From positions 1 through 56,475 of the forward strand of contig CAILEM010000045.1 in assembly GCA_903833215.1 (NCBI GenBank): 56,475 bases of DNA, given 5' to 3'. This DNA comes from an uncultured Armatimonadota bacterium. GTDB taxonomy: Bacteria > Armatimonadota > Fimbriimonadia > Fimbriimonadales > Fimbriimonadaceae. The translations under genes were made by a program, and so were the position numbers. Below, piece after piece: positions 1-7,294 of the stretch (positions within the stretch are counted from its first letter, which is position 1; each line of letters opens with the position of its first letter). The notes below the pieces were generated by a model that was given only the letters and a program-made list of their open reading frames with translations, was not told the DNA's origin and did no database searches.

Positions 1-81
1 GGCCTTCCGTACCTCCCCAGCCTCCGCACGAACCCACTTCACCAGCGTCGTTCTATCCTTCTCCGACAACTCCACAGCCAT
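1..81 (-). CDS. Hypothetical protein, N-terminal fragment cut by the window edge
   Basis: An open frame on the minus strand begins at ATG 81 (or GTG 75) and runs 25-27 codons to the window edge without a stop. The visible peptide is charged and helical (begins MAVELSEKDRTTLVKW) and I do not recognise the family. A perfect TATAAT abuts the ATG, so a transcript would begin near position 75, exactly at the in-frame GTG. That favours GTG 75 as a leaderless start. Only the N-terminus is visible, so no function is proposed. Confidence 0.5.
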   Translation of the reverse strand, partial: MAVELSEKDRTTLVKWVRAEAGEVRKA

Positions 82-87
82 ATTATA
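82..87 (-). promoter_or_regulatory. -10 hexamer TATAAT of a possible leaderless promoter
   Basis: TATAAT lies 6 nt upstream of GTG 75 of the left-edge gene, the same geometry as at many other genes here. No good -35 box is seen. Confidence 0.45.
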
Positions 88-128
88 GAGACGAATTGAG
101 GCCTCCAAACGATTGAGTAATTAACGAC

Positions 129-575
129 TCAGAACACTAGCGGGCCTAACTCAAGCTTTATCATGGATTGCATTGTCGCCATCACGGCTGCAGTTTGGGC
201 CGCCGTACCGGAATCGAGAAGCTCGAAGAACCGGGTGGGCACGATTTGCCAGGTGACACCAAACTTATCCGTCAGCCAGCCGCAGGCAAGGGTTTCGCCG
301 CCATCAGATAGCTTTTCCCAGAAATAATCGACCTCTTCTTGGTCTTTGCAGTCAACCAAAAAAGAGGTGCCGGGGGTCATTTTGTAATGAGGTCCCCCAT
401 TGAGCGCTGAAAACTCGATCCCCCGGATGGTGAACGTCGCCACAAGGGCAGCGCCATCGCCGGTTCGAAAGCCGACATTCCAAGTCCCACCAGGAAACAC
501 AGATGCGTAGAATTCTGCGGCAGCTTCGGCCTGACCATCAAACCAGAGGAAGGGAGTGATCGAGTTCAGTTTCAT
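129..575 (-). CDS. PhnB-like VOC family protein
   Basis: This 148-residue protein matches the PhnB / 3-demethylubiquinone-9 3-methyltransferase-like branch of the vicinal-oxygen-chelate superfamily. It opens with ITPFLWFDGQAEAAAEFY, the usual first beta-strand and helix, and closes with FGVTWQIVP, the usual last strand. The length is that of a single-domain VOC protein acting as a dimer. These proteins are cytoplasmic and their substrates are mostly unknown, so the reaction cannot be named. It starts 2 nt after the stop of the upstream DUF1080 gene and is probably co-transcribed with it. A second PhnB-like gene lies at 39788. Confidence 0.85.
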   Translation of the reverse strand: MKLNSITPFLWFDGQAEAAAEFYASVFPGGTWNVGFRTGDGAALVATFTIRGIEFSALNGGPHYKMTPGTSFLVDCKDQEEVDYFWEKLSDGGETLACGWLTDKFGVTWQIVPTRFFELLDSGTAAQTAAVMATMQSMIKLELGPLVF

Positions 576-577
576 CG

Positions 578-1273
578 TTAGTGTTTACCCATTGGTACGA
601 TCCAAATGTTCCGGAACCGAATGGGGCAGCCGTGGTTTTGCAGTTGAATAGGTCCGGTCGCAGGCTGGACGCCGGTTTTGCCGGTTGCGGTTGACTCAAC
701 CTTGATCTCAACGTTGTCGTGAATCTTGATGCCGTTGTGGAAGACCGTGATGCGGGCGAACTCCGTCTGCTTTCCGTCTTTGTCGAATCTTGGAGCACGG
801 AAGGCGATGTCGTAAGTGTTCCACTGCTCAGGTGGCTTGATGGCATCTTGGTCAGGATCCTTCTGGCTATACAACGACCCGCAGCCGCCCGTCTTGTACG
901 TTGGGTTCTTGTAGCTGTCGAGGACCTGAATCTCGTATCGCCCGTGGTTATAAACGCCGCTGTTAGCTCTTCCTTGGCTGGTTTCATTTGCCATAAGAGG
1001 CAGCCAGAATTCGACGTGCAGCTTGTAGTCGCCGAAAACGTCGTTTGTTACGAGGTCACTCACACCTGGTTTGACAACCAGGTAGCCATCGGTGATGTCC
1101 CACTTGCACGCGTCATTGGAGCCGTTCTGATGCCACTTCGAAGCATCCTTGCCATCGAACAGGACGATGGCACCTCTTGGCGGCTTCGCCATCAGTGTCG
1201 AGCGTTGAGATGCCGATGCGGCAAATGGCGTGAGAGCCAGAATCGTTAGGGCAAGCGCGGAGCAGGTCTTCAC
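578..1273 (-). CDS. Secreted DUF1080 (3-keto-disaccharide hydrolase-like) protein
   Basis: This 231-residue protein has a signal peptide (residues 1 to about 21, cleavage after ASA) followed by one DUF1080 domain. Family marks seen are IVLFDGKDASKWH near the start, the central RYEIQVLDSY and GCGSLY, and a closing strand FRNIWIVP. DUF1080 is a concanavalin-like jelly roll common in Planctomycetes and Armatimonadota. Some members hydrolyse 3-keto-glycosides, so a periplasmic or extracellular sugar-related role is likely but unproven. The start is GTG 1273, supported by a -10-like hexamer 6 nt upstream. It is the first gene of a two-gene unit with the VOC gene. Confidence 0.85.
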   Translation of the reverse strand: MKTCSALALTILALTPFAASASQRSTLMAKPPRGAIVLFDGKDASKWHQNGSNDACKWDITDGYLVVKPGVSDLVTNDVFGDYKLHVEFWLPLMANETSQGRANSGVYNHGRYEIQVLDSYKNPTYKTGGCGSLYSQKDPDQDAIKPPEQWNTYDIAFRAPRFDKDGKQTEFARITVFHNGIKIHDNVEIKVESTATGKTGVQPATGPIQLQNHGCPIRFRNIWIVPMGKH

Positions 1274-1279
1274 GGAGCG

Positions 1280-1285
1280 AGTCTA
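1280..1285 (-). promoter_or_regulatory. -10-like hexamer TAGACT before leaderless GTG start
   Basis: TAGACT, a 6-nt gap (CGCTCC), then GTG 1273 of the DUF1080 gene. There is no room for a ribosome-binding site between hexamer and start. Confidence 0.5.
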
Positions 1286-1445
1286 CCAAGGTGAGACAGC
1301 TAACGAAGTGTGAGCCCGAAATTGCTTACAAGATCCTAAGACCACCACCCACCAATCCGGTGTAGGGGCAGCGCGTGCGCTGCTAACCTAACAGGGTCAG
1401 CCACAGCGGCAGAACGGAGCCGAGTCACACCCCGGCTCCACTACA

Positions 1446-1739
1446 TTAACTTACTGGGGTCGCTTCGAAAATCTTGATCTCAGGAGCTGCGGCGAAGCAA
1501 CTGGACATCGCTGCGAAGAACTCTTTGAATGCGTCCTGCTCGAAGTGGGTATCGAGATGAGCTTTTGAGGTCCACTCTTCAACGAACACGATCTTCGTTG
1601 CGTCGTCAGGACTCTGGAAGAAGTCGTATCGTTCGCAACCCGGCTCCTTCACAGAATGGGAGCGGACGGTGCGACAGGCATCAATTGCGGCGTCGACTTT
1701 GTCAGGAAGAACGGTCCCGTAAGCAGTAAGAACAACCAT
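1446..1739 (-). CDS. Antibiotic biosynthesis monooxygenase (ABM) domain protein
   Basis: This 97-residue single-domain protein has the ABM/YgiN ferredoxin-like fold. It begins MVVLTAYGTVLPDKVDAAI, has the family signature EPGCERYDFFQSPDDATKIVFVEEW split over two strands, and then HLDTHFEQDAFKEFF. Members are small dimeric cytoplasmic proteins; some are quinol monooxygenases and many have no known substrate. The gene stands alone. A TACACT hexamer lies 9 nt upstream of the ATG, giving a very short leader at most. Function beyond the fold is not assignable. Confidence 0.85.
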   Translation of the reverse strand: MVVLTAYGTVLPDKVDAAIDACRTVRSHSVKEPGCERYDFFQSPDDATKIVFVEEWTSKAHLDTHFEQDAFKEFFAAMSSCFAAAPEIKIFEATPVS

Positions 1740-1855
1740 TTGGCTGACAGTGTATCAAATTGACCGAAGTCTTAGTTGCCGAGAACCCATTGCGGTAAGA
1801 TTGCTTCTTTCAAGCGAGCCCTGGCCCTTGGGTGGCGTATGCGAGCCAAAAAGCA

Positions 1856-2284
1856 ATGAATAGATATCTCATATTTGCCTTCCTAACTTTCACCACCTTG
1901 GCTCATGCTGACAAGATCCCTGCCATCTGGAGAGCACAGTATCGCGCAGAAAAGCAGATCATCCAGGCGCGGAATTTCGACGGGTACAAGGCGCTTCTCT
2001 CACCTGACTACAAATCGGTTCAGCCGGACGGGAAAATCAAGACGTACAAAGAAGTAATTTCCGAACTAGCGCCGTTCTTCAAGGCCAAGAAGATCACCAT
2101 GAAAGAAAAGCTGACGCATGTGGCAAAGCGCGGCGACATCGTCGACGTTTCTTTCGACGCGCGCGTCACGTTCGTGTATGGCCCGAAGAAAGTAGTTCAC
2201 TTTCACGAGGTTGGTACCGACTCTTGGAAGAAATCCAACGGCAAGTGGTTGATGATCAAGACCGTCGACACCGTGGCTGAGTAG
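1856..2284 (+). CDS. Secreted NTF2-like (DUF4440-type) protein
   Basis: The start is placed at ATG 1856, so the product begins MNRYLIFAFLTFTTLAHA, a clean signal peptide ending at HA|DK; an in-frame GTG at 1832 only adds residues before it. The mature part (about 125 residues) has the pattern of an NTF2-like fold: a long first helix followed by FDGYKALLSPDYKSVQPDGK and late strands VSFDARVTFVYG and KWLMIKTVDTV. Such proteins bind small ligands or act as accessory domains; no active site can be read. It is probably exported and monocistronic. A similar secreted protein is at 38242. Confidence 0.65.
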   Translation: MNRYLIFAFLTFTTLAHADKIPAIWRAQYRAEKQIIQARNFDGYKALLSPDYKSVQPDGKIKTYKEVISELAPFFKAKKITMKEKLTHVAKRGDIVDVSFDARVTFVYGPKKVVHFHEVGTDSWKKSNGKWLMIKTVDTVAE

Positions 2285-2292
2285 CCGTTGGC

Positions 2293-3213
2293 CTAGATGG
2301 AAGCAAGCGCCTTCGCCACGAACCTTAGGTGGGTTGCTGTTATGGTGGCTTCCGTGATGTCGGGTCGCCCCAGTTTCGGATAGGCGCCGGCCCATTCACC
2401 GATATTGCGTATTGGCCGCAGGCTGGCCCATAGATCCCAGTAGGGAAGTTCCGCGGTTGAGCAATGTATCAGGGAGGTGTACATTGAAGTGAATTCTTCG
2501 CTGGCATCGTCTCCTAAGACCCAGGCCAGATCAAGCCTGCAGATGGCTAGGTCCGATAAAGGTTCGCCGATACAAGCTTCTTCCCAGTCGATGACTCCCG
2601 CAAACTGGTCATCTTGCCAGATCAGGTTTCCGGGCCAGAAATCTCCGTGTCTGAGCGCTGGAGTCGAAGCCGTTGGAGTCCAGCCGGCAAGCGCGGTTAC
2701 AATTTCAGATTCACGAAGCAATGTGTTCGCTTCTCCTTGCCGCTTTGTCATAGGCAAAAACCCCTGTCGTGGAAGGAAATCCCAGTCCTCCTTCGCCCAA
2801 TCGACTTGGTGGATCCGAGCCAACTCGGTCGCATACGTGGCTACGAACGCGGAGGGGTCCTTTGGTGAGAGGTTTGGTTTTCCTTCAATATATTCAAGAA
2901 AATAGAGGGGAGATTCACCGCCATCTCGCATTGGTTCAAGATAGACCGGCTCTGGAGCAGGGACGCCTGCCAGACGCACAGCCTTCAATGTGAGAAACTC
3001 TCGCTCCGCCGGGTAGGCGCTCGATGCCACCGTGTAGGGATTGGGTTGGCGCGCGATTCTCCGAACGATCTGCCCGTTCGGTCGCTCAATTTCAACCGCG
3101 AGCATGTGACTCGAAATTCCGCCATCCAAAGTCCAGTGCCGAAGGAGTTTGCCACCGGGTTCAAATTCCTGAACGAGTTTCTCAACTCTCTTAACGAGCA
3201 TATCGATATTCAT
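2293..3213 (-). CDS. Aminoglycoside phosphotransferase-fold (APH) kinase
   Basis: This 306-residue APH-family kinase has the Brenner motif HGDFWPGNLIW (H189-D191, N196) and the metal-binding VIDWEEA (D209). The N-terminal lobe resembles nucleotide-binding lobes with a glycine-containing loop near residue 31 and a predicted Lys/Arg strand. The closest broad class is the acyl-CoA dehydrogenase-associated or aminoglycoside kinase-like proteins, whose substrates range from antibiotics to choline and sugars; the substrate here is unknown. It is the last gene of a three-gene minus-strand unit (ankyrin protein, CPT-like kinase, this gene) with gaps of 5 and 17 nt. It is one of five APH-fold genes in the window. 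Confidence 0.85.
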   Translation of the reverse strand: MNIDMLVKRVEKLVQEFEPGGKLLRHWTLDGGISSHMLAVEIERPNGQIVRRIARQPNPYTVASSAYPAEREFLTLKAVRLAGVPAPEPVYLEPMRDGGESPLYFLEYIEGKPNLSPKDPSAFVATYATELARIHQVDWAKEDWDFLPRQGFLPMTKRQGEANTLLRESEIVTALAGWTPTASTPALRHGDFWPGNLIWQDDQFAGVIDWEEACIGEPLSDLAICRLDLAWVLGDDASEEFTSMYTSLIHCSTAELPYWDLWASLRPIRNIGEWAGAYPKLGRPDITEATITATHLRFVAKALASI

Positions 3214-3230
3214 CTTGAGTGGAAGGGTGG

Positions 3231-3794
3231 TTATGCGAGATTGCGTAGCGCGGTCTCAAACGCACTCGGGTGTCGCCTGCATTTCCACGCTTCGATGAGA
3301 CGTTGGACATTTGAGTTCAAAGGATCTGGGCTGTGCAGTTCAAGATCGTACGTGCAGAGCTTATGGGTCGTCTCGAAATCACTTTTGGCATCACCGATTC
3401 TCCGGTCGCCGCGGAGCCTTTCTCTTTCCTCGAGGATGTCGAGCGGGCAATGGAGACCAACGAAGAATACATCGATGCCGTCACACCAACGAAGAACGCG
3501 CTCCATCCATTCCTCAGTCTCGATAATGTGCTCGACGATGACGTTATTTCCGGCTATGGCGAGGGCGGGAATGGTTCGTTGAAATCCCTCAAAGAAGCCC
3601 TCACGTAAGTCCCGCCACGCAAACTCCCCGGAGACGATCCGTGGTTTAGGGAGCACGTTGGCTGCGATCAGGTGATCGATGGAGTAGTGCCAAAACGGCT
3701 CCGGCAGGGCCATCTGAAGGGCTCCTGCCAGCGTACTCTTGCCGGAACTTGATGCTCCATTGATGAAGATGACTTTTCCAGGAGGACCATTCAT
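3231..3794 (-). CDS. Chloramphenicol phosphotransferase-like P-loop kinase
   Basis: This 187-residue protein has a Walker A motif GASSSGKS at residues 13-20 and the layout of the CPT-like family: a short DHL motif after the P-loop (SIDHLIAANVLP), a long lid region and VFFVGLHCPLDILEERERLRGDR, in which the arginine-rich segment is typical of P-loop O-phosphotransferases. CPT from Streptomyces phosphorylates chloramphenicol, but most members have unknown substrates. The gene sits between an ankyrin gene (5 nt upstream) and an APH kinase (17 nt downstream) in one unit, so two small-molecule kinases of unrelated fold are probably co-expressed. Confidence 0.85.
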   Translation of the reverse strand: MNGPPGKVIFINGASSSGKSTLAGALQMALPEPFWHYSIDHLIAANVLPKPRIVSGEFAWRDLREGFFEGFQRTIPALAIAGNNVIVEHIIETEEWMERVLRWCDGIDVFFVGLHCPLDILEERERLRGDRRIGDAKSDFETTHKLCTYDLELHSPDPLNSNVQRLIEAWKCRRHPSAFETALRNLA

Positions 3795-3799
3795 GGAGT

Positions 3800-4204
3800 C
3801 TATGTTGCGCCGTGAGCTTTGAGTACTTTGGCCGCTGCGGTTGCTTTATGCGCCTCGGTTTCCTGCAATGGAGTTCGTCCGTTTGCGTTGAGGGCATTGA
3901 TGTCTGCTCCCCTCGCGACGAGTATCTCAACCACCGTTTTCTGGTTTCCGTGGGCAGCGGCGTGGAGCGCCGTGTCCCCCCAATGATCATTCTGGTTCTT
4001 GGCTTGGATGTTTGATCCGAAGTCGAGGAGTACGGTGACCACCTCAAGGTGTCCCTTCCAAGAAGCGCAATGCAGGGGTGTCGATCCATCGGAATCGAGT
4101 GTGTTCAGCAGCGATTTGTCCTGTTCGAGTAGCGCCTGGACCGTCGCTACGTCTCCCGACTTGGCCGCCTTGAGAATCAACTTTTCGTTTGGTGTCGTCG
4201 GCAT
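3800..4204 (-). CDS. Ankyrin repeat protein
   Basis: This 134-residue protein is built almost entirely of ankyrin repeats. At least three are clear, with cores GSTPLHCASWKGHLEVVTVLL, GDTALHAAAHGNQKTVVEILV and GRTPLQETEAHKATAAAKVL, each followed by a loop such as FGSNIQAKNQND. There is no signal peptide, so it should be a cytoplasmic protein-binding scaffold. It is the first gene of the unit that continues with the CPT-like and APH kinases. The start ATG 4204 is preceded at 6 nt by TATCAT, the leaderless pattern used widely in this window. Confidence 0.9.
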   Translation of the reverse strand: MPTTPNEKLILKAAKSGDVATVQALLEQDKSLLNTLDSDGSTPLHCASWKGHLEVVTVLLDFGSNIQAKNQNDHWGDTALHAAAHGNQKTVVEILVARGADINALNANGRTPLQETEAHKATAAAKVLKAHGAT

Positions 4205-4210
4205 TGTCGG

Positions 4211-4216
4211 ATGATA
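4211..4216 (-). promoter_or_regulatory. -10-like hexamer TATCAT before leaderless ATG start
   Basis: TATCAT, 6-nt gap (CCGACA), then ATG 4204 of the ankyrin gene. It would drive the ankyrin/CPT-like/APH unit. Confidence 0.5.
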
Positions 4217-4244
4217 ATAACACGGCCGTGATGACGTGATATTG

Positions 4245-5240
4245 ATGATTCCTGTTCTGTTGTGTGGTTTTCTCTACAGCGGTGAAGCGGACTGGGTCTC
4301 AGCCTGGGGGGTAAGTCTTCGTAAGGGGTTGGAGCATGTCAAATATGATGCCAAGCATCTTGAGGCCAATCTGGAGAATCAGTACCGGAAACCTCAAAAA
4401 GGGGTTAAGACGCGCATCAGTAGTCTGCACTGGACAAAATCCTTGGGACCTTCTTCGATGCTGAGTGCCTGCATTCATTTAGAGCGGAGTGATGTCGAAG
4501 ATCGTGAAACTGCAGGGTTCAGCTTTGTCAATGTGATTCTTTGGCCGACTATCAGAGGGACTGGGGTCCAAATACTCGATCGGTTTCCTGGCGACCAACC
4601 ACTGGAGAAAAACTACTTCACATGGTGTGAAGCCTATCGATCTGGAGATCGAATGATCCGTTGTGGGGCAGCAACGGATTATGGCAATCGCAGTTGGCCC
4701 GCGGCGCGGACATATCGGCTACGGCAGGGGCATTGGGCCGTCATTTCGAATCAGGGAGTCAGTTCTCCATTTGGACAGGCAAGGTTTTCCGTTAAGAATG
4801 GTCAGGTCGACCCAACAACGATCCATGCGCAAATACGTGTGAGTCCAAAGCACATGGGGGCAGCAATGTCCGGTCCATTTCTAACCTATCGTCAGAATTG
4901 GCGGGTCGTCGGCGACAGGATCGTAAGCCGGAAATGGAAAATGGTGGAGAATCCCATCGCAGTGCTTGACCGGCTCGCTGGGTTCTCGCAAAAGAACCAG
5001 CGAAGGCTATTTGACTGCGAAGTTTATCCAAGAGTCCGACGAGACCTCTGGCGCGAATTACGTGCTGGCGTCCATGTGTCTCGTATGCACAACGCTGACG
5101 ATGAACTTACGGCAACGTCTTTTGCACTAGAAAACTCGAATGGGTCCAAAAGGATGTTCATCGCATTCGAAAACCATGGTGGTCGGTGGACTGTTTCGCG
5201 GATCTATTTTGGCCGACCCACCGCTGTGGCACGGAGTTAG
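4245..5240 (+). CDS. Hypothetical protein
   Basis: An unrecognised protein of about 331 residues, starting at ATG 4245 or at the in-frame GTG 4236 three codons earlier. The N-terminus (MIPVLLCGFLYSGEADW) is a short hydrophobic stretch that could be a weak signal peptide. The rest is soluble, rich in Arg and Trp, with two similar-looking segments (about residues 75-165 and 230-330), so an internal duplication is possible. No catalytic motif is apparent. It is divergent from the ankyrin/kinase unit and convergent with the APH kinase at 5269. Coding potential is clear from the long uninterrupted frame, but function is unknown. Confidence 0.6.
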   Translation: MIPVLLCGFLYSGEADWVSAWGVSLRKGLEHVKYDAKHLEANLENQYRKPQKGVKTRISSLHWTKSLGPSSMLSACIHLERSDVEDRETAGFSFVNVILWPTIRGTGVQILDRFPGDQPLEKNYFTWCEAYRSGDRMIRCGAATDYGNRSWPAARTYRLRQGHWAVISNQGVSSPFGQARFSVKNGQVDPTTIHAQIRVSPKHMGAAMSGPFLTYRQNWRVVGDRIVSRKWKMVENPIAVLDRLAGFSQKNQRRLFDCEVYPRVRRDLWRELRAGVHVSRMHNADDELTATSFALENSNGSKRMFIAFENHGGRWTVSRIYFGRPTAVARS

Positions 5241-5268
5241 TACTCATGGGGTTTGCTGTTTTGATGGG

Positions 5269-6231
5269 TCACTGAACCCAGTGAGACCCATCCACAAGCC
5301 GACGCAATTCCCGGACACGCGAGTCGAACCAACTTGGGGTGGCTTCGGCATGGAGGTCAATATCGCACTCATCGATGATGAGGTCCGTGACGAAAATGCA
5401 CCGGATCGCAGCCAGGTGTGGGATCGCTTCTTGTTCGGCGACGGAAAGCGGGCGAACCGATTGGTAACCTTCTAGCGCCAGATCCCAATTCGGTTGAACT
5501 TGACCGGCACCGCGGCGAAACGTCGCCAGGTCCCATACGCTGGGTCCATAGCCTTTCCATAGAAAGTCGAACCATGTCAGATTTCCTGACTCATCGACAT
5601 GGGAATTTCCCCCAGCAGCGTCGCCGTGGACGAGGCTGCTGGGCAGGCGGTCCCAGAGTGGATCCATCCTTTCGTCCAGAATCTCCGCAAGTTTCTGAAC
5701 CTCAAGAGGATTGAGTCCGATTGCCTGCATTCGACGCGACCACCGCGCAGCAGGTCGGGTGAGAAGCGATTCTTTGTCGTAGTGGTGAAGTTTGCTCGTT
5801 TCTGCAGAAGCGTGATGCAGGCGAGCAAGTTCGCGCCCAAATATGTCCCAACTCGTTGGGGCATCCCTCTTGAGCATCGCTCCGGGTGCCCAGCTGAAAA
5901 GTACAAGCGTTCTCACTCCTTCTGGTGCGGTGACGTTGACGGAAAGAGATTGCTGGCGAGTATGCCGCGGATGCGAAACCGGCAGGCCCTCTTCAGCGAG
6001 TTCATTTAGAAGTGTGAGTTCCGGTTCGACTTTGCGAGGATTGGAGTGCCGGGCCCTATAGACTCGCAAGCAAAACTTGCCCTGCTCCGACTCAATCCTG
6101 TAGTTATCGTTCTCGCCCTTATGAAAGAACGTGCAGCGCACGTTCGCACCGATATCCCACGTTCTCTCGACGAACCGTGCCAGGTCGATTGGCTCAAGTG
6201 TTGAATATCGGGTGGGGAAGATGGAATTCAA
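5269..6231 (-). CDS. APH-fold kinase, SrkA/homoserine-kinase-II-like
   Basis: A 320-residue kinase of the APH superfamily resembling the SrkA (YihE)/ThrB2-like branch. The N-lobe carries GENDNYRIESEQGKFCLRVYR, a typical nucleotide-binding strand-turn-strand with the ATP-binding lysine region. The catalytic loop is VHGDAAGGN (H202-N209) and the metal-binding segment WFDFLWKG (D222). The family includes protein Ser/Thr kinases and small-molecule kinases, so the substrate cannot be fixed. The only start that matches the frame is TTG 6231, with TAGCCT 6 nt upstream, consistent with leaderless initiation at TTG. It is monocistronic. Confidence 0.85.
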   Translation of the reverse strand: MNSIFPTRYSTLEPIDLARFVERTWDIGANVRCTFFHKGENDNYRIESEQGKFCLRVYRARHSNPRKVEPELTLLNELAEEGLPVSHPRHTRQQSLSVNVTAPEGVRTLVLFSWAPGAMLKRDAPTSWDIFGRELARLHHASAETSKLHHYDKESLLTRPAARWSRRMQAIGLNPLEVQKLAEILDERMDPLWDRLPSSLVHGDAAGGNSHVDESGNLTWFDFLWKGYGPSVWDLATFRRGAGQVQPNWDLALEGYQSVRPLSVAEQEAIPHLAAIRCIFVTDLIIDECDIDLHAEATPSWFDSRVRELRRLVDGSHWVQ

Positions 6232-6237
6232 GGCAAG

Positions 6238-6243
6238 AGGCTA
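6238..6243 (-). promoter_or_regulatory. -10-like hexamer TAGCCT before leaderless TTG start
   Basis: TAGCCT, 6-nt gap (CTTGCC), then TTG 6231 of the SrkA-like kinase gene. It supports an unusual TTG start. Confidence 0.45.
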
Positions 6244-6253
6244 CCTTGGAGCA

Positions 6254-6475
6254 TTATGCCGTGAGAGCAATGCTGCGGGTTGACGCACTGGGTAGTGGAA
6301 TCGCGAGCCCCTGTGCCTTTGCCTCTTCTAGCCAAAGTTCGACGCTGATTTCAAGATTATTTAACGCGTCATCCGCCGAAGACCCGCCTGCCGTGCACCC
6401 TGGCAAATCAGGCACATAAGCGCTCCAAGATCCATCCTGAGCATTTTCGGCGACGGCGATGTATTGATAATTCAT
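6254..6475 (-). CDS. HicB-family antitoxin-like protein, no HicA beside it
   Basis: This 73-residue protein is the compact HicB partial-RNase-H fold: YQYIAVAENAQDGSWSAYVPDLPGC, then the Ala/Leu helix with SADDALNNLEISVELWLEEAK and the closing IPLPSAST. This is the canonical HicB_lk pattern in which the PDLPGC turn is nearly invariant. No HicA toxin gene lies next to it; the neighbours are an APH kinase and a nucleotidyltransferase. It has no C-terminal DNA-binding extension, so autoregulation would need another protein. It may be a solitary antitoxin, a relic of a lost pair, or a partner for the HicA at 56211. Confidence 0.85.
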   Translation of the reverse strand: MNYQYIAVAENAQDGSWSAYVPDLPGCTAGGSSADDALNNLEISVELWLEEAKAQGLAIPLPSASTRSIALTA

Positions 6476-6552
6476 CTACTTCCAACCAGCCTGTTTGGCA
6501 ATACTGGCGAGCGTTCCGAGCGAAACTATTTAGCCCAACGAATGAACGCAAG

Positions 6553-7005
6553 TCACACGGGATCTCCAAGTTGTTTAAGGTCTATCAGATCTTGCGGCCG
6601 ACCACTCGCTTTCTTCGCACGGATTAGCCATTCTCGAGAGATGCAACTGGCCTCGTAACCACCGAGAGGCAGTGACACTCTGTCCGCGTAGGCATCCTCA
6701 AAATTGACTCCTGGAATTGAGGTCAAAACGTCAATTCTCCAGGGAGGGACGCCGAAGTGAAACACGAAATCTTCCTCCAAAAGCTCCTCTGGTTTCAGTA
6801 TTTCGACGGGAGCGCCAAACTCCGCAAGGCACTGAAATAGCCTAAGGTGGTCAGGAGAATGGACACTGATGAGGATGTCGAGATCCTTGGTGTAGCGTGG
6901 TTCAGCGTGAAAACCTAGGGCTATGCCTCCCACAACGAGATACTTAATCTCGAAGGCGTCGAGTGCCGCCAACAGTTCTATCCAGTCTTGTAGCCCCGGT
7001 GCCAG
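6553..7005 (-). CDS. Nucleotidyltransferase (DUF6036/AbiEii-like), probable CTG start
   Basis: The protein has the minimal nucleotidyltransferase signature YLVVGGIALGFHAEPRYTKDLDILI, with the GG loop and the DLD acidic pair that holds metal, and the C-terminal ISREWLIRAKKASGRPQDLIDL found in AbiEii/DUF6036 proteins. The first ordinary start codon is TTG 6972. However, the conserved N-terminal helix (DWIELLAALD) is encoded upstream, where the only plausible initiator is CTG 7005. That codon is preceded by GAGGTGAT at a 5-nt spacing. From CTG the protein has 150 residues. It overlaps the small gene upstream by 62 nt and is probably translationally coupled to it. Such pairs can act as toxin-antitoxin or nucleotide-transfer modules. 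Confidence 0.75.
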   Translation of the reverse strand: MAPGLQDWIELLAALDAFEIKYLVVGGIALGFHAEPRYTKDLDILISVHSPDHLRLFQCLAEFGAPVEILKPEELLEEDFVFHFGVPPWRIDVLTSIPGVNFEDAYADRVSLPLGGYEASCISREWLIRAKKASGRPQDLIDLKQLGDPV

Positions 7006-7156
7006 GATGCATCACCTCGTGATAAAGGTCGCGCAAATCGAAAATCGCCTGGACTCGCTCGGCTGGAGTGGCCGCCTTCCAAAATGCGATATCAAAGGAT
7101 CCGTCATCGGTTGAGACATGACCCTTTGCTCCCATCATACGAGGATTTCGTAGCAC
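6944..7156 (-). CDS. Small partner protein upstream of nucleotidyltransferase
   Basis: A 70-residue protein with the pattern FDIAFWKAATPAERVQAIFDL...RLDRTVGGTRRL. Short proteins with this W-x-x-x-x-P-x-E-R-v core and an arginine-rich tail typically precede DUF6036-type nucleotidyltransferases, and one follows here with overlap. The function is not known; the arrangement suggests an antitoxin or regulatory partner. The start GTG 7156 is chosen because CATAAT lies 6 nt upstream, the leaderless geometry; ATGs at codons 7 and 8 are alternatives. Confidence 0.7.
   Translation of the reverse strand: MLRNPRMMGAKGHVSTDDGSFDIAFWKAATPAERVQAIFDLRDLYHEVMHPGTGATRLDRTVGGTRRLRD
7011..7018 (-). promoter_or_regulatory. 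Strong ribosome-binding site GAGGTGAT before CTG start
   Basis: GAGGTGAT lies 5 nt upstream of CTG 7005 inside the preceding small gene. It is the same sequence that precedes ATG 25554, and it decides the start of the nucleotidyltransferase. Confidence 0.55.
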
Positions 7157-7162
7157 CTATCA

Positions 7163-7168
7163 ATTATG
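7163..7168 (-). promoter_or_regulatory. -10-like hexamer CATAAT before leaderless GTG start
   Basis: CATAAT, 6-nt gap (TGATAG), then GTG 7156. It drives the small gene plus nucleotidyltransferase unit. Confidence 0.4.
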
Positions 7169-7294
7169 TCGCAAAATTGAGTTGTTCAAGGAGGGGCTGG
7201 CCGACTCGACGCGGCGAATCCAATCTTGGTGTCCAAACAGAAGCTGGCCCTAAAAACTGTCGGGTCAGAAACGACTGCCAGACTGCTCCGTCAA

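Noticed and set aside
129-575. Calling the VOC gene a phosphonate (phn) pathway gene
   Set aside because: PhnB-like is a family name only; no other phn genes are present and the family is not a proven phosphonate enzyme.
538-987. 149-codon minus-strand ORF inside the DUF1080 gene
   Set aside because: Shadow frame; low-complexity Ser/Arg/Thr content and no family features, and a well-supported gene occupies the same strand in another frame.
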